From PoT sp049331405 (GTDB taxonomy: Bacteria > Planctomycetota > Planctomycetia > Isosphaerales > Isosphaeraceae): DNA of 64,000 bases. Every line of letters starts with the position of its first letter. The first letter of the stretch is position 1. The stretch spans positions 7,688,001 through 7,752,000 of the forward strand of contig NZ_CP186274.1 of assembly GCF_049331405.1 (NCBI RefSeq), read 5' to 3'. The translations under genes were made by a program, and so were the position numbers. Under the pieces are notes generated by a model, which saw only the letters and a program-made list of their open reading frames with translations, did no database searches and was not told the DNA's origin. Below, piece by piece: positions 10,601 to 17,819 of the stretch.

Positions 10601-12809
10601 GGGCGGGACGATCACGGGCAACTTCAACCTGTCTCAGGCTCGGGTCGTGATCGTCAACACGGCGGGGAACTCCTCGTCGACGACCGATCCGAACGCGAAC
10701 ACGGGCTTCATCGTCGACAACAAGGGCCCGGTCGTGACCAACTTCACGCCGGCCGCGGGGACGACGCTGGCCCCCGACTCGAGCGGTCGGGTCAACTTCT
10801 CGTTCACCACGAACAAGAACCTCGACCCTTCCAGCCTGAACTCGGGTTCGCTGCAGGTGATCTATGCGGGTGCCGACGGGATCCTCGGGACGGCCGACGA
10901 TACGCCAGTCCAGGTCATTCCGGGCTCCATCGCCATCAACGTCCTGAAGAACGGTTCGCAAGGTCCGGAAACGATCACCTTCGCGATCAGTGCCTCGGGC
11001 CTCGGCAACGGTGTCTACGGTGTCACCCTCAAGGGCACCGGCGGGAACACGATCTACGACATCGCCGGCAACCCGCTCAACGGGACGTCCGGCGCGGCCG
11101 GATCCGACTACAGCACCTCGTACGTCGTCTACAGCCCCTCCTCGGCTCACATCATCTACGTGGGCCAGGCGAGCGACCAGACGAACGCGAGTGCGGACGA
11201 AGGCTCCAGGACCAACCCGTACACCACCATCACCGACGCCCTCGCGGTCGCCGGTGCGGGGGATACGGTGGCCGTCCTGCCCGGCGTCTACACCGAGTCG
11301 ATCTATCTCAAGTCGCTGGTCAAGCTGGTCTCGGCCGACCCAACCAGCACCGCCACGAGCGTGGTCCCGGGCAACGCCCAGAAGACCGTCATTCGTGCTC
11401 CGTCAACGTCCACGAGTGTTCAGAACACGACGGTCACGGCCTTCAACCTGTTCAGCGTCAACGGCCTGTTCACGGAGATCTCGGGCTTCACCATCGCCAG
11501 CCCGCTCATCGGCGACGCGGCGAACGGGCCGATCGACTCGACCTCGGTTGGTCTCCGGATCCACAGCTCGAACATCCTCGCGGACAAGAATTACTTCGTC
11601 GATTCGGGCTACGGCGTTGTGGTCGAGACCAACGGCCTGTCCCAGACGCCCCGACTCGAGGACGACGGCTTCATCGGCAACATCACGGGATTGTTGATCA
11701 ACGACATCGGCAATTCGAGCTTCGCCCCGAATGCCTTCATCGACGTGACCAACAACACGTTCGCCTATAACACCTTCGGCATCGTCGCGAAGGTCCAGGC
11801 CAACTCCCCGATCATGGCGCTGGTGGAGAACAACATCTTCTGGGAGAACCACGACCTCACCACGTCCCGTAATGGTGCCGGCATCAACGCCACGGTCAGC
11901 AACAAGCTCATTGCCCGCTCGAACATGTTCTCGGGCAACGGGGTAAGCGAGACCAACCCGGCCACGAACGCGTACAACGTGGGCAACGGCTTCAACGCCG
12001 CCGCCCTCACCTCGACTCCGGATGCCCTCGGGAACTTCATCGGCAACCCGGCCTTCGTGACGCCTCGTGACCCGCGCCCGGGCGGTGACGGCCCTGCCGT
12101 CTTCTTCAACGACGGCAACTTCGACCTCACGGCAGATTCGGCCGCCATCGACGCCGCCCTCAACAGCGTCGCCCCGACGACCGACTTCCTCTCGCGAGGC
12201 CGGGTCGACATCCCGGGCAAGGGCTTCCCGGGCACCGGCCCCGCCGACATCGGTGCCTTCGAGTTCCAGGGTACCGGCGGCATCGCCGCGGGCGGCAACT
12301 TCCGCGTCGTGACCACCTCCATCGCCCCGGGTGGCAACGTCCACGCCGCGGGCATGACAGAGCCGGCCCCGAACAAGATCATCGTGAACTTCTCGGGTCA
12401 CATTGATCGTTCGACGGTCACCCCGACCGACCTGGTCATCTCCGGCAGCGGCATCAACGGTTCCGACCCGGCACGGGCCACTAGCCTGAGCTGGATCGAC
12501 GACCACACGGTCGCCTTCAACCTGAGCGGTAAGTTCAACTCGACCGGGACCGTCAGCCTTTCGATCGCCCAGGGCGCGGTCAGCAACCTGACGAATAACG
12601 GCAACAACGGTTTCGCCGACAACTTCAAGATCGGCACCCCCGTTGTCCAGGTGCCCACGCCGACGCCGACCCCGACGCCGGCCCCCGCTCCTGCCCCGGC
12701 CCCCGCTCCTGCCCCGACGCCGTCGCCGACCCCGGCTCCGACAGGTCGCCTCGCTCGGTTGGCCCTCCTCCGAGCCCTGCGTCAGGCTGCCCGACTGGGC
12801 CGCCGTTGA
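1647..12809 (+). CDS. Giant surface protein: subtilase-like domain, Ig-like domains and beta-helix repeats
   Basis: A 3720-residue protein predicted to sit on or outside the cell. The N-terminus is basic, followed by LEALEQRTLLDA (about residues 30-41), which matches the planctomycete LEPR-XLL type of N-terminal element; no ordinary hydrophobic signal peptide is present. Residues about 190-670 form an S8 subtilase-like domain with D203 (GVLSDS), N328 (SAAGNSS) and S589 (GTSSAAP), but the histidine position reads DEGRAM with E244. Next come Ig-like units (for example TPANGATVATPPNTIVVTF), then Asn/Gly/Thr-rich parallel beta-helix segments; a DUF1565-like one starts near residue 3168 (IIYVGQASDQ). 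A Pro/Thr/Ala linker and an Arg/Leu-rich tail end the protein. I see no cysteine in it. I chose ATG 1647 over 1590 because of the AGGGAG ribosome site and because the extension holds the only cysteine. Adhesion or matrix function is inferred. Confidence 0.85.
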   Translation: MGSIKGNNRNQGPNRRRGKDLRRGSDFLHLEALEQRTLLDAAASSTPPQWKPTTSNVSDIQNGPLANAGQELIGVYTTFQANHGSGAAVAAKYPDLQIQGNSVGISVKGYGDFNSFVSTLKTAGMTVVSTAPAQQVVYGNVPINNLLSIAQSPQTVGLMATHKPQVYYQGSANNEADATMNGPTGRTTYSVNGSGVTVGVLSDSVNQYNGGLSESVSTGNLPSNVNVVDDFDPTDPGYNNPTDEGRAMLENIYDIAPGANLAFATASVGGDAGFAANIVKLATTAGAKVITDDIGYSDEPFFQDGIISQAIQQVVNQNGVTYFSAAGNSSNLGYLSQFRGVNTTVGSIGSGRFMDFDPSSGVNTQLSITTGPDTTGGGIIMQFDQPWYTTNGVTSQVNIYLLDSTGAVVSSATTNNIASQTPYQFLDMSAAKPNTTYTIAIQVASGADPGHVQFIQWGDSTLSAVSQQYGSAGGTYYPTTYGHSATSGTIGVGAVPWWGNQSNLSPSAPPVLSEPFSSQGPALIEYDSLGNLLSSPQLRQAPLISAPDGGNTSFFSPGSIIDTSNPPFPGQPATTTNLSQALPSFFGTSSAAPNAAAVAALLLSKRPTLTTADITSALIASASPVNGATAGTWSANGGYGLIDANKALAAIDTLNVVSTTPANGATVATPPNTIVVTFSKPVNFSTISAADLVFTNMPAGVTAKALGAPIALDNPNFPTQVAFPYTIDAGQSTSGNGSYSFRIQGAIVSQDGKSLESPYTTTFNLQDTTAPKIIDTTINGRVITVQFSEPVRESEINGINLVLFRAGGVNNNFGQPENVNLANQPGFKISYNAATNTATLDFSQVSQAQFPTDKYIINVLSANNGGPGTGPGVQDLAGNWLDGSYTGTFPTGNGGEDRFVQYLGVQTLKAPTVSSVQFQPSSDTGITGDDNTKTSNPVFVGQVSASFPGTLSGLTVLAEFSGLHGGNFDLAPGSGGRGFTGSYDAIATTDANGTFIINAPALPEGYQSVRIVVIGQADSPPLPGLSSSYEHAFRVDNTAPQIIAATLAPGGSALHPTATNLSSLTNLSLDVVDRSVPTTGALSTPSQVLFPALINSTAINLSNYSLVNVSTGVDYSQYITGATYTPTAADFVSNPNRTSNADPYYGRIDLTFAAGLPAGTYTLVAKGATGSSAGLTDAAGNSLDNTSASGNKNFQISFNYQPGAVYITSMQALSSYNGNSSAVVGGPRSYYELPAIGSTARANAPPTAFAIDFSTPLDPNANYSGAVLLIGSANSAGGTPDGDFGTLGQGGLGATGSGFSIVAGTTVTLADSSNGALLGQSGFKQGTRLVLQLPAGTTLPADNYRIYMPNSGSTAIHDIYGNQLDGEFLGNLTSAGSTSIGNSIVNLGTQSLSSAKSIDAYESLMPDGSYRQNDLSGDGTAGGAFMTAFNVVPNGNVVYVNPSYVENPLEASTTPDGSIQRPYNSLAPEANAATAPANPTHDPNGGLNATSNFFNFNSNYDRNGNGQFNRSALYAAEQLSYRGPVVVVALPGIPQRDPITGITTQQTFVLQAPSGPNSYNDGSASVPFDTSLVMAPGSSIKFSNASLFVQNQGSSLEVLGGNSASTAVNFTSYFDDSVGGDTNKDGSNTSPNPGDWGGIVLRNFNQAGDATHVRNQTFPVDGTLKGLNGGAAISGADDALSMINYANIRYAGGALAPSANVHYDAVTLNNSRPTISNTTITRTGPGAGSNNSSGAAISGDLDSFREDDTARGPLIRKVTISQNGLNGVWVRPDSSGVAQASDAMIYPDNPMSLGGSQNYAFTATLPYVLTSQLDIGTMLLVDSQAKQPTSTVNTNGSINNGVTPFGKPTVNPNAPVVSIPAGTRVPVTTRLYIAPGMIIKAQRGSGIEVINPGSSLVVGSRSYIKGFDSLATADPLTGLPVSTYGPSTPGFTAETTADAPVIFTSIYDNAATTAYFNPTSQTSTTIVAANNVTNNTNPANVPAVGSWGSITYFSGAYGVMNNATIQYGGGNLNIQGGTVVRNALSFLGATGGGTGIVDNATGNIISRNTGASLQAGQSFVALPGFGTRVMVTNNTFQFNGQAPGSSLTDYSAPIGVTPNGLLATDALHPLTSGNPFFRNNILQNNNANGLMVLTSSLDQEDEHNLDVSSVWSATDIPYLLLNTIVPANAPLVGNFPTTGGTTSAQPRPYIVQTIQSALPGTVLADGSVIPNPGQSVVVKLKSSYAAPAGNGLSAGTGNVSDYLGGAGFLFGVDNGVDPTASSFVDPGYNSQLRILGIGGNQTNGQQRVPAIMTSIYDNTVPLNVRGVDMSKVTSSTTAAAPGDGGVIFFGSNSLTTFNALDIREGNKIDNADIRYLTRIELQGQDIYFPSAAFPNFQSVNQELTISNSNLANFSQVGVFSHPGFNILTGGGPRGQTLGAAAFLFMYNNTISNMPVGVRVLGMTGDDSVSPTPMEFLGLNNTFYNNPLGVDVIAVTPSATNFRSHVHLILMNNIFTKFTTAINTTGRVNGSLGEYNLFDTATGALVSINNDQPFANYQPIFGDPLFVDPTVGNFQLSAGSPAIDAGRSEMSLNPTSEGATSTTLVSLVNQVLNAGGGTLNGNSRNPDAGNFTGTDILALPGNNQRGYVDQWVPALSTSSGYVGGPTYGSSLTAGVWGYAAAPPGVLDQLGSLRQKDPNSSNVGFGSNPFYDIGAYEYRTYNPPKVTGVTATIKNSSGGTTSTNIYKVGGVSGTNQTPQTIQFQLNHNIDPNTLTNKTVLLEASGGDGIFGNGNSSADKFIDLSGKLSFNSSTNILTVNLGAAGLTLSTDEYRIILEGSGSDVLRDPQGNALDGENTDGGNPNNPQKALPSGDGYPGGNFYLTFTINTNTSSVVPGSLLITSGSDTNRRDYITYNNLPSFSGQISVTTPAIDPLGGQTVLLQVSPNGDGNYYNAGSAFTNADGTFTVTVGVDAASTGLITNTGALPNSPYNVGPGGLLNSPANSSLAGGTITGNFNLSQARVVIVNTAGNSSSTTDPNANTGFIVDNKGPVVTNFTPAAGTTLAPDSSGRVNFSFTTNKNLDPSSLNSGSLQVIYAGADGILGTADDTPVQVIPGSIAINVLKNGSQGPETITFAISASGLGNGVYGVTLKGTGGNTIYDIAGNPLNGTSGAAGSDYSTSYVVYSPSSAHIIYVGQASDQTNASADEGSRTNPYTTITDALAVAGAGDTVAVLPGVYTESIYLKSLVKLVSADPTSTATSVVPGNAQKTVIRAPSTSTSVQNTTVTAFNLFSVNGLFTEISGFTIASPLIGDAANGPIDSTSVGLRIHSSNILADKNYFVDSGYGVVVETNGLSQTPRLEDDGFIGNITGLLINDIGNSSFAPNAFIDVTNNTFAYNTFGIVAKVQANSPIMALVENNIFWENHDLTTSRNGAGINATVSNKLIARSNMFSGNGVSETNPATNAYNVGNGFNAAALTSTPDALGNFIGNPAFVTPRDPRPGGDGPAVFFNDGNFDLTADSAAIDAALNSVAPTTDFLSRGRVDIPGKGFPGTGPADIGAFEFQGTGGIAAGGNFRVVTTSIAPGGNVHAAGMTEPAPNKIIVNFSGHIDRSTVTPTDLVISGSGINGSDPARATSLSWIDDHTVAFNLSGKFNSTGTVSLSIAQGAVSNLTNNGNNGFADNFKIGTPVVQVPTPTPTPTPAPAPAPAPAPAPTPSPTPAPTGRLARLALLRALRQAARLGRR

Positions 12810-12834
12810 TCGCAATACCTCGACAACCCTGAAC

Positions 12835-12874
12835 GCGAAAGGGGGCGGCTCCAACGCGAGCCGCCCCCTTTCGC
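12835..12874. terminator. Bidirectional U-less terminator hairpin
   Basis: A perfect 17-bp stem (GCGAAAGGGGGCGGCTC with its exact complement) closes a 6-base loop. It lies 25 bases after the giant gene's stop and 56 bases beyond the end of the convergent sulfotransferase gene, so it can serve both. There is no T tract on either side. Confidence 0.75.
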
Positions 12875-12930
12875 ATTTCGAATCGATCCGGACCGGATGC
12901 GTCGACTTGCCGTGGCTGCGATGATTCGCC

Positions 12931-14790
12931 TTAGAGTCGGTCGAAGAGGGGTGAAAGCAAGGATTCGAAGGGCTTCCATCGCCCGACTGAGCTCTTGTAG
13001 ATCGGGCGACGGACCTGGGCCGCGCTGGCGGTCTTCACGCTGCGACGAGTTTGGTGGTAGTTCAGGCAGGCCTCGTCCCAATCAAGGCCGCACCACTCGA
13101 CGAGCTTTCGAGAGTGCCCCTCCAGGTCTTCAACCAACGCCTCGTAATCCAGGTCGATGATCGGGACGGGTAGGACTTCTCGCCAGTGATCCATCAGCCT
13201 TCGGTATTCCTGAAAGCGTGAGACAATGTGTTCTATGTCGCTGGCCCAGCGCACCTGGCTGAAGTTCGTCATCCAGCAGGAGAGGGCCACGTCGCGGAGA
13301 TCGCGCCGGCAATGGATGATTTTCGCCCTGGGGAAAAGCGTCGCGATGAATCCCAGGTAGAGGGCATTCTCGGGCATCTTGTCGACGACACGCTCGGCCC
13401 CCTTGCCCAGCGTGTCGAGCTTCGCGAGGTGATTCAGGGCCAGCCCGTGGATCCCGTCCTCATCGAGCCGATCCAGACTTTCGCGAAGCGTCGAAGTCAC
13501 CCCGACAAACCTGGGGAGGGACTCGAAAGACTCCTGAGCCATCCTGAGCTCGCCCGCCCCGTAGATTTGAGGATGGCTCGCCAGAATCTGCTCGATCAAG
13601 GACGTGCCCGACCTCGGCAATCCCACCACGAAGACCGGGCGTTCGGTGTCGAGCCCGAACCCTCGCACTCTCTGGAAGAACTCCGGAGAGAATCCGTCGA
13701 GCACCTGGCCGACGAACCGACCATAGGACGCCCCATCGTACGACTTCCCTCGCCGCTGGAATAACTGGCTCTGGAGACGATTGGCGCGTGTGGCCAAATC
13801 GGCTGCACGCTCGTAGTCTCCCTCCCCTTCAAGCCATTGAGCCCAGGCGAACTCGAGCGTCAGGCGTCTATCGGGAGGTAGGCTTCGGTCGACGAGGAGG
13901 CTCTCGACGTGCGTGACATCGCGCTCGGAGAACGTGTCCTTGGAAAGACTCATCAGCCTCGCGAGCGCACCCGTGTGTCTCGGGTCGAACCGTACCGCCG
14001 AACCGTAGGAGCCGATCGCGAGTTCGACATCGCCGAGCTGTTCTTGGATGCCGCCGAGGGCGGCGTGGGCCGAAGCCATGTTCGGCCGCAGTTGGACGGC
14101 CGTACGCATCTGCGAGGCGGCTTCTTCGGTCCGATCGAGGAACGCGAGCGCATTCCCGAGGTTGATCCGAAATTCGGCGACCTCGGGGAGCAGACGGATC
14201 GCTTCGAAGAGGTGCGGCAACGCCTCATCCCCCGCGCCACGCTCGAGCAGGAGCCTGCCGAGATTGCTGTGGACCCCTGCCATCGAGGGATCGATCTCGA
14301 GGGCCTGCCGGAAATGGGCGACGGCCCGTTCCTGATCCCCCTTGATCTGCAGGGCATTCCCCAGATTGTTATGGGCGACGACGAAGTTCGGCCGGGAATC
14401 GAGTGCACGTTGGAAGCAACCAATCGCGGCGTCCAACTCGCCCCGATCCACGAGGGTCGCCCCGTAATTGCAGAGCAACTCTGGATCATTGGGTCTGAGC
14501 CGGAGCGCCGTCTGGTAGCACTCCGTAGCTTTGTCGAGCCCCCCCAGATTCCAGTGGGCCTCGGCCAGGCTCGCGTGATAGGAAGCTTCCGACGGCGCGA
14601 GCGACGCGGCGCGACTCAGCAGTTCCATCGCCTTCCCGAGTTGACGCGACTGAAGGGCGACGAGCCCGAGGAGATGTAGGGCCTCGTGTCGCTGGGGATT
14701 CTCGGCGATGGCCTGTTCATAGAGACGGGCGGCCTGGGGGAGGTCGCCTCGCCTGTGGAACTCCAGGGCTTCTCTCAGGTCGATCGGCAT
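12931..14790 (-). CDS. TPR-repeat sulfotransferase
   Basis: A 619-residue protein with two parts. Residues about 1-275 are tandem tetratricopeptide repeats (for example LGNALQIKGDQERAVAHFRQ), which bind other proteins. Residues about 385-619 form a sulfotransferase domain of the kind related to tyrosylprotein and heparan sulfotransferases: the PAPS 5'-phosphosulfate loop reads VVGLPRSGTSLIEQIL (near residues 388-403), and CRRDLRDVALSCW resembles the 3'-phosphate-binding region. It would transfer sulfate from PAPS to a sugar or tyrosine acceptor; which one cannot be read from sequence. No signal peptide is visible, so action in the cytosol is likely. The gene is convergent with the giant surface protein and shares its terminator hairpin. 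Whether it modifies that protein is unknown. Confidence 0.85.
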   Translation of the reverse strand: MPIDLREALEFHRRGDLPQAARLYEQAIAENPQRHEALHLLGLVALQSRQLGKAMELLSRAASLAPSEASYHASLAEAHWNLGGLDKATECYQTALRLRPNDPELLCNYGATLVDRGELDAAIGCFQRALDSRPNFVVAHNNLGNALQIKGDQERAVAHFRQALEIDPSMAGVHSNLGRLLLERGAGDEALPHLFEAIRLLPEVAEFRINLGNALAFLDRTEEAASQMRTAVQLRPNMASAHAALGGIQEQLGDVELAIGSYGSAVRFDPRHTGALARLMSLSKDTFSERDVTHVESLLVDRSLPPDRRLTLEFAWAQWLEGEGDYERAADLATRANRLQSQLFQRRGKSYDGASYGRFVGQVLDGFSPEFFQRVRGFGLDTERPVFVVGLPRSGTSLIEQILASHPQIYGAGELRMAQESFESLPRFVGVTSTLRESLDRLDEDGIHGLALNHLAKLDTLGKGAERVVDKMPENALYLGFIATLFPRAKIIHCRRDLRDVALSCWMTNFSQVRWASDIEHIVSRFQEYRRLMDHWREVLPVPIIDLDYEALVEDLEGHSRKLVEWCGLDWDEACLNYHQTRRSVKTASAAQVRRPIYKSSVGRWKPFESLLSPLFDRL

Positions 14791-15214
14791 GGCCTACGCT
14801 TCAAAGATCAGAGAAAATTATCGGCGATTGATTCGATGATTGGAATAAAATCAATGCGCCATTGTATGAAGAATTGACACCACGGATGGCGAATCCTGTC
14901 GCACCCTCGGTCGTGTCGAAGCCGTTCGTGGCTTTCGGGTTCGACGTCGTCTCAGGATTCCATATCCACGAGTCGACATCAAGATTGGCACGACTCCTGT
15001 CATCGAGTCGGACCGAAGAACCAATCAGCAAGTCTTGCGTCCGTCGGGCTTGCCGATCAAACTGACTGGACGCGAGGCGGAGTCGAGCGAATCGACAAGA
15101 CGTGTCAATCATAGGAAATTGTGCGCACGCCTGCGAGCGAACTGACCCACCGTTGCCTGCTCACACCACTGCGTCTTCGATCGAGCCGAGAACCGCGAGA
15201 ATCGAGGTGATCCA
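14791..15214. other. Divergent intergenic region, no gene seen
   Basis: About 420 bases between two genes that are transcribed away from each other, so promoters for both should lie here. The first 100 bases next to the sulfotransferase gene are AT-rich. I found no convincing promoter pair, RNA gene or repeat; short frames on both strands look random. Confidence 0.5.
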
Positions 15215-17707
15215 TTGTCGACGAGAGACGTCCACTGGAATGTCGCCTCAGCCTTCTGGCTTTTAGGTTCCATCTTGATTCCCTCCTCCCTCCTCGGGGT
15301 TGAGGTGGCCGAGGCGCCCCGAACAATCTCGGTTGAGCCCGTGCAAATTCAGTTGAGGGGTAAAGCCGCTCGACAGCAGGTGCTCGTCACGGGCGATTAT
15401 CCGAATGACGAACTCAAGGATCTGACCCGAGAATCGCTTCTCAGGCTCGAACCCGCCGAGCTCGCTGAGGTGCGACCAGGCGGGATCATCATCTCGAAAG
15501 CCGACGGCCAGGGCACGCTTTACGTCGAGGTACAGGGGCGATCGGCGACGATCCCCGTCACCATCGTGAACTCATCGGAACAAAGACCAGCAAGCTTCCG
15601 TCTCGACGTCATGCCGGTGCTGAGCAAGGCCGGCTGCAACATGGGAGCCTGCCACGGGAACCTCAACGGCAAGGGCGGCTTCCGCCTCAGCCTGAGGGGC
15701 GAGGATGCCGCCTTCGACTTCCTCTCAATCACGCACGACTCGTTCGGTCGGCGGATCCAGCGCGATTCGGCCGCGCAAAGCCTGCTCGTCACCAAGCCCA
15801 CCGGATTCGTCACGCACGAAGGCGGCCTCAGAATCGCCAGGGGCACGCCCGAGGAGAGCACCCTCCTCGGCTGGATCGTTGCCGGCGCGGCGGATGACGG
15901 CTCCTCCGCGCCTCAGGTTCGACGCCTGGAGGTGCTTCCCTCCCAGCGCGTCGCGAGCCTGGGTTCCCGCTCGCAACAGTTGCTCGTGATGGCGGAGTTC
16001 TCCGACGGCAGCCGGCGCGACGTGACCCGTCAGGCATCGTACGATGTCAACGATCCGACGGTCGCCGGCGTTTCGCTCGATGGGAGGGTCGAAGTCACTC
16101 GCCCTGTCGAGACCACTGTGGCGGTTCGATACCTGAACGCGAGGGGCATCAGCCGGCTCGCCTTCGTGGCCGAGCGGCCCGGATTCGTCTGGAAGGCCCC
16201 GCCGGCGATCAATGTGGTCGATGTCCATGTCTACGCCAAGCTCAAGACCCTTCGGTTGGAACCCTCGGGCTCGATCGGCGACCGCCTGTTTCTCAGGCGT
16301 GCCTACCTCGACGCGATCGGCCGACTTCCCTCCCCCGACGAATCCCGCAGCTTCCTCGCCGACCCGAGCCCTGACAAACGAAATCGCCTGATCGACCACC
16401 TGGTTTCCCGTCCCGAGTTCGCCGACTTCTGGGCCCTCAAGTGGGCGGATTTGCTCCGCAACGAAGAGAAGACGATGGGCCCCAAGGGAGCCTGGGTCTT
16501 CCAGCGCTGGCTTCGAGACGCCCTTAATCAGGATCTCCCGGTCGACGAATTTGTTCGCCAGATTCTCACGGCCAAGGGCTCGACCTGGAACAACCCAGCC
16601 GCCAGCTTCTACCGGACCAACCGAGACCCGATGACGACGGCCGAGACCGTCGGCCAGGTCTTCCTGGGAATCCGGCTCCAGTGCGCCAGGTGCCACAACC
16701 ACCCCTTCGACGTCTGGACCCAGGACGACTATTACGGCCTCTCCGCCTACTTCGCCAACGTCTCTCGCAAGACGATCAACAACGTCCAATCCGACAATCT
16801 GGACAAGCACGAGATTAACGGCGACGAGATGATCTTCGTCTCGGGGCAGCCCTCGATGATCCAGCCCCGGACAGGTTCCAGACTCGCCCCCAAGCCGCCG
16901 AACGGTCCAAAGCCCGATCTCGGAATGGATGCCGACGCCCGCGATGACCTGGCGATCTGGTTGACCCAGGAGAGCCCCCTCTTCCGCCGCAACATCGCGA
17001 ATCGCGTCTGGTATCACCTGATGGGCCGCGGCATCGTCGAGCCGGTCGACGACTTCCGCGACTCCAATCCCCCCTCGAACCCCGCCCTTCTCGACGCTTT
17101 GACCTCCGAGATGGGGCGCCATGGTATGCGGCTGCGGCCTCTCGTGGCTCTCATCATGAAGTCGAGGTCTTATCAGTCGAGCTCGATTCCCAACGATACG
17201 AATCGCGAGGACGAGGCCAACTTCGCCCGCGCGAATGTCCGGTTGCTCCCCGCCGAGGTTCTGCTCGACGCGATCAGCCAGGCCCTCGGCAAGCCCAGGG
17301 AATTCGTCCGGTCTCCTACGGGCCTGCACGCCGTCCAGTTGCCTGGGGTCAGCGCGAACGAGAGTTTCCTCAGGACCTTCGGCAAACCCGATCGCCTGCT
17401 GACCTGCGAGTGCGAACGATCAGAGTCGACCACCCTGGCCCAGGCGTTCCAGCTCATCAACGGCGATGTGGTTCGAAAGGGTCTCGAGGCGGAGGACAAC
17501 CGCCTGGGACGACTGTTCAAGTCGGGAGCGACGGACAACGTCATACTCGACGAGCTTTACCTCGCGTCCCTTTGTCGCGAGCCGACGGACCACGAACGCG
17601 AGAGGATCCTCGCACACATCGCCAGGTCCGCTGAAAATCGTCGAAAGGCATGGGAAGACGCCTTCTGGGCGATTTTGAGCAGCAAAGAATTCTTGCTCAG
17701 GCGTTGA
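15215..17707 (+). CDS. DUF1549/DUF1553 exported protein with cytochrome-like motifs
   Basis: An 830-residue protein of the planctomycete-typical DUF1549 (PSCyt2) plus DUF1553 (PSD1) family. A signal peptide with the hydrophobic stretch AFWLLGSILIPSSLLG is followed by an Ig-like segment (IQLRGKAARQQVLVTG). A cysteine motif C141-x4-C146-H147 (GCNMGACHG) comes next, then DUF1549 (LFLRRAYLDAIGRLPSPDE), a true CxxCH at C490-C493-H494 (CARCHNHPFD), and DUF1553 at the C-terminus. The CxxCH suggests covalent heme or another redox role outside the cytoplasm, but the function of this family is not established. The start is TTG: no ATG exists in the N-terminal region, and GAGGTGA sits 5 bases upstream. 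A DUF1501 gene follows after 112 bases on the same strand, the usual partner arrangement. Confidence 0.9.
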   Translation: MSTRDVHWNVASAFWLLGSILIPSSLLGVEVAEAPRTISVEPVQIQLRGKAARQQVLVTGDYPNDELKDLTRESLLRLEPAELAEVRPGGIIISKADGQGTLYVEVQGRSATIPVTIVNSSEQRPASFRLDVMPVLSKAGCNMGACHGNLNGKGGFRLSLRGEDAAFDFLSITHDSFGRRIQRDSAAQSLLVTKPTGFVTHEGGLRIARGTPEESTLLGWIVAGAADDGSSAPQVRRLEVLPSQRVASLGSRSQQLLVMAEFSDGSRRDVTRQASYDVNDPTVAGVSLDGRVEVTRPVETTVAVRYLNARGISRLAFVAERPGFVWKAPPAINVVDVHVYAKLKTLRLEPSGSIGDRLFLRRAYLDAIGRLPSPDESRSFLADPSPDKRNRLIDHLVSRPEFADFWALKWADLLRNEEKTMGPKGAWVFQRWLRDALNQDLPVDEFVRQILTAKGSTWNNPAASFYRTNRDPMTTAETVGQVFLGIRLQCARCHNHPFDVWTQDDYYGLSAYFANVSRKTINNVQSDNLDKHEINGDEMIFVSGQPSMIQPRTGSRLAPKPPNGPKPDLGMDADARDDLAIWLTQESPLFRRNIANRVWYHLMGRGIVEPVDDFRDSNPPSNPALLDALTSEMGRHGMRLRPLVALIMKSRSYQSSSIPNDTNREDEANFARANVRLLPAEVLLDAISQALGKPREFVRSPTGLHAVQLPGVSANESFLRTFGKPDRLLTCECERSESTTLAQAFQLINGDVVRKGLEAEDNRLGRLFKSGATDNVILDELYLASLCREPTDHERERILAHIARSAENRRKAWEDAFWAILSSKEFLLRR

Positions 17708-17819
17708 TCCATGTCAGGCCGTGGGGCAACCTTCAACGGGCCCCGTGATTTGGGCTCGTCCGAGTCGAAACCATGTTTGTCAGGCCATGCTCGTCCGTTG
17801 AAAAGAAGAGGAGGGACTG

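Noticed and set aside
8427..11150. A 907-codon open frame on the minus strand
   Set aside because: It lies wholly opposite the giant surface protein. The GC-rich third positions of that gene suppress stops on the other strand. The translation is Arg/Val/Glu-rich with no family motif.
11403..12854. A 483-codon minus-strand open frame at the end of the giant gene
   Set aside because: Shadow of the giant gene in another frame; its start would lie inside the terminator hairpin, and the protein is an Arg/Gly/Val-rich mixture without motifs.
15725..17329. A 534-codon minus-strand open frame
   Set aside because: Opposite the DUF1549/DUF1553 gene, whose motifs are unmistakable.
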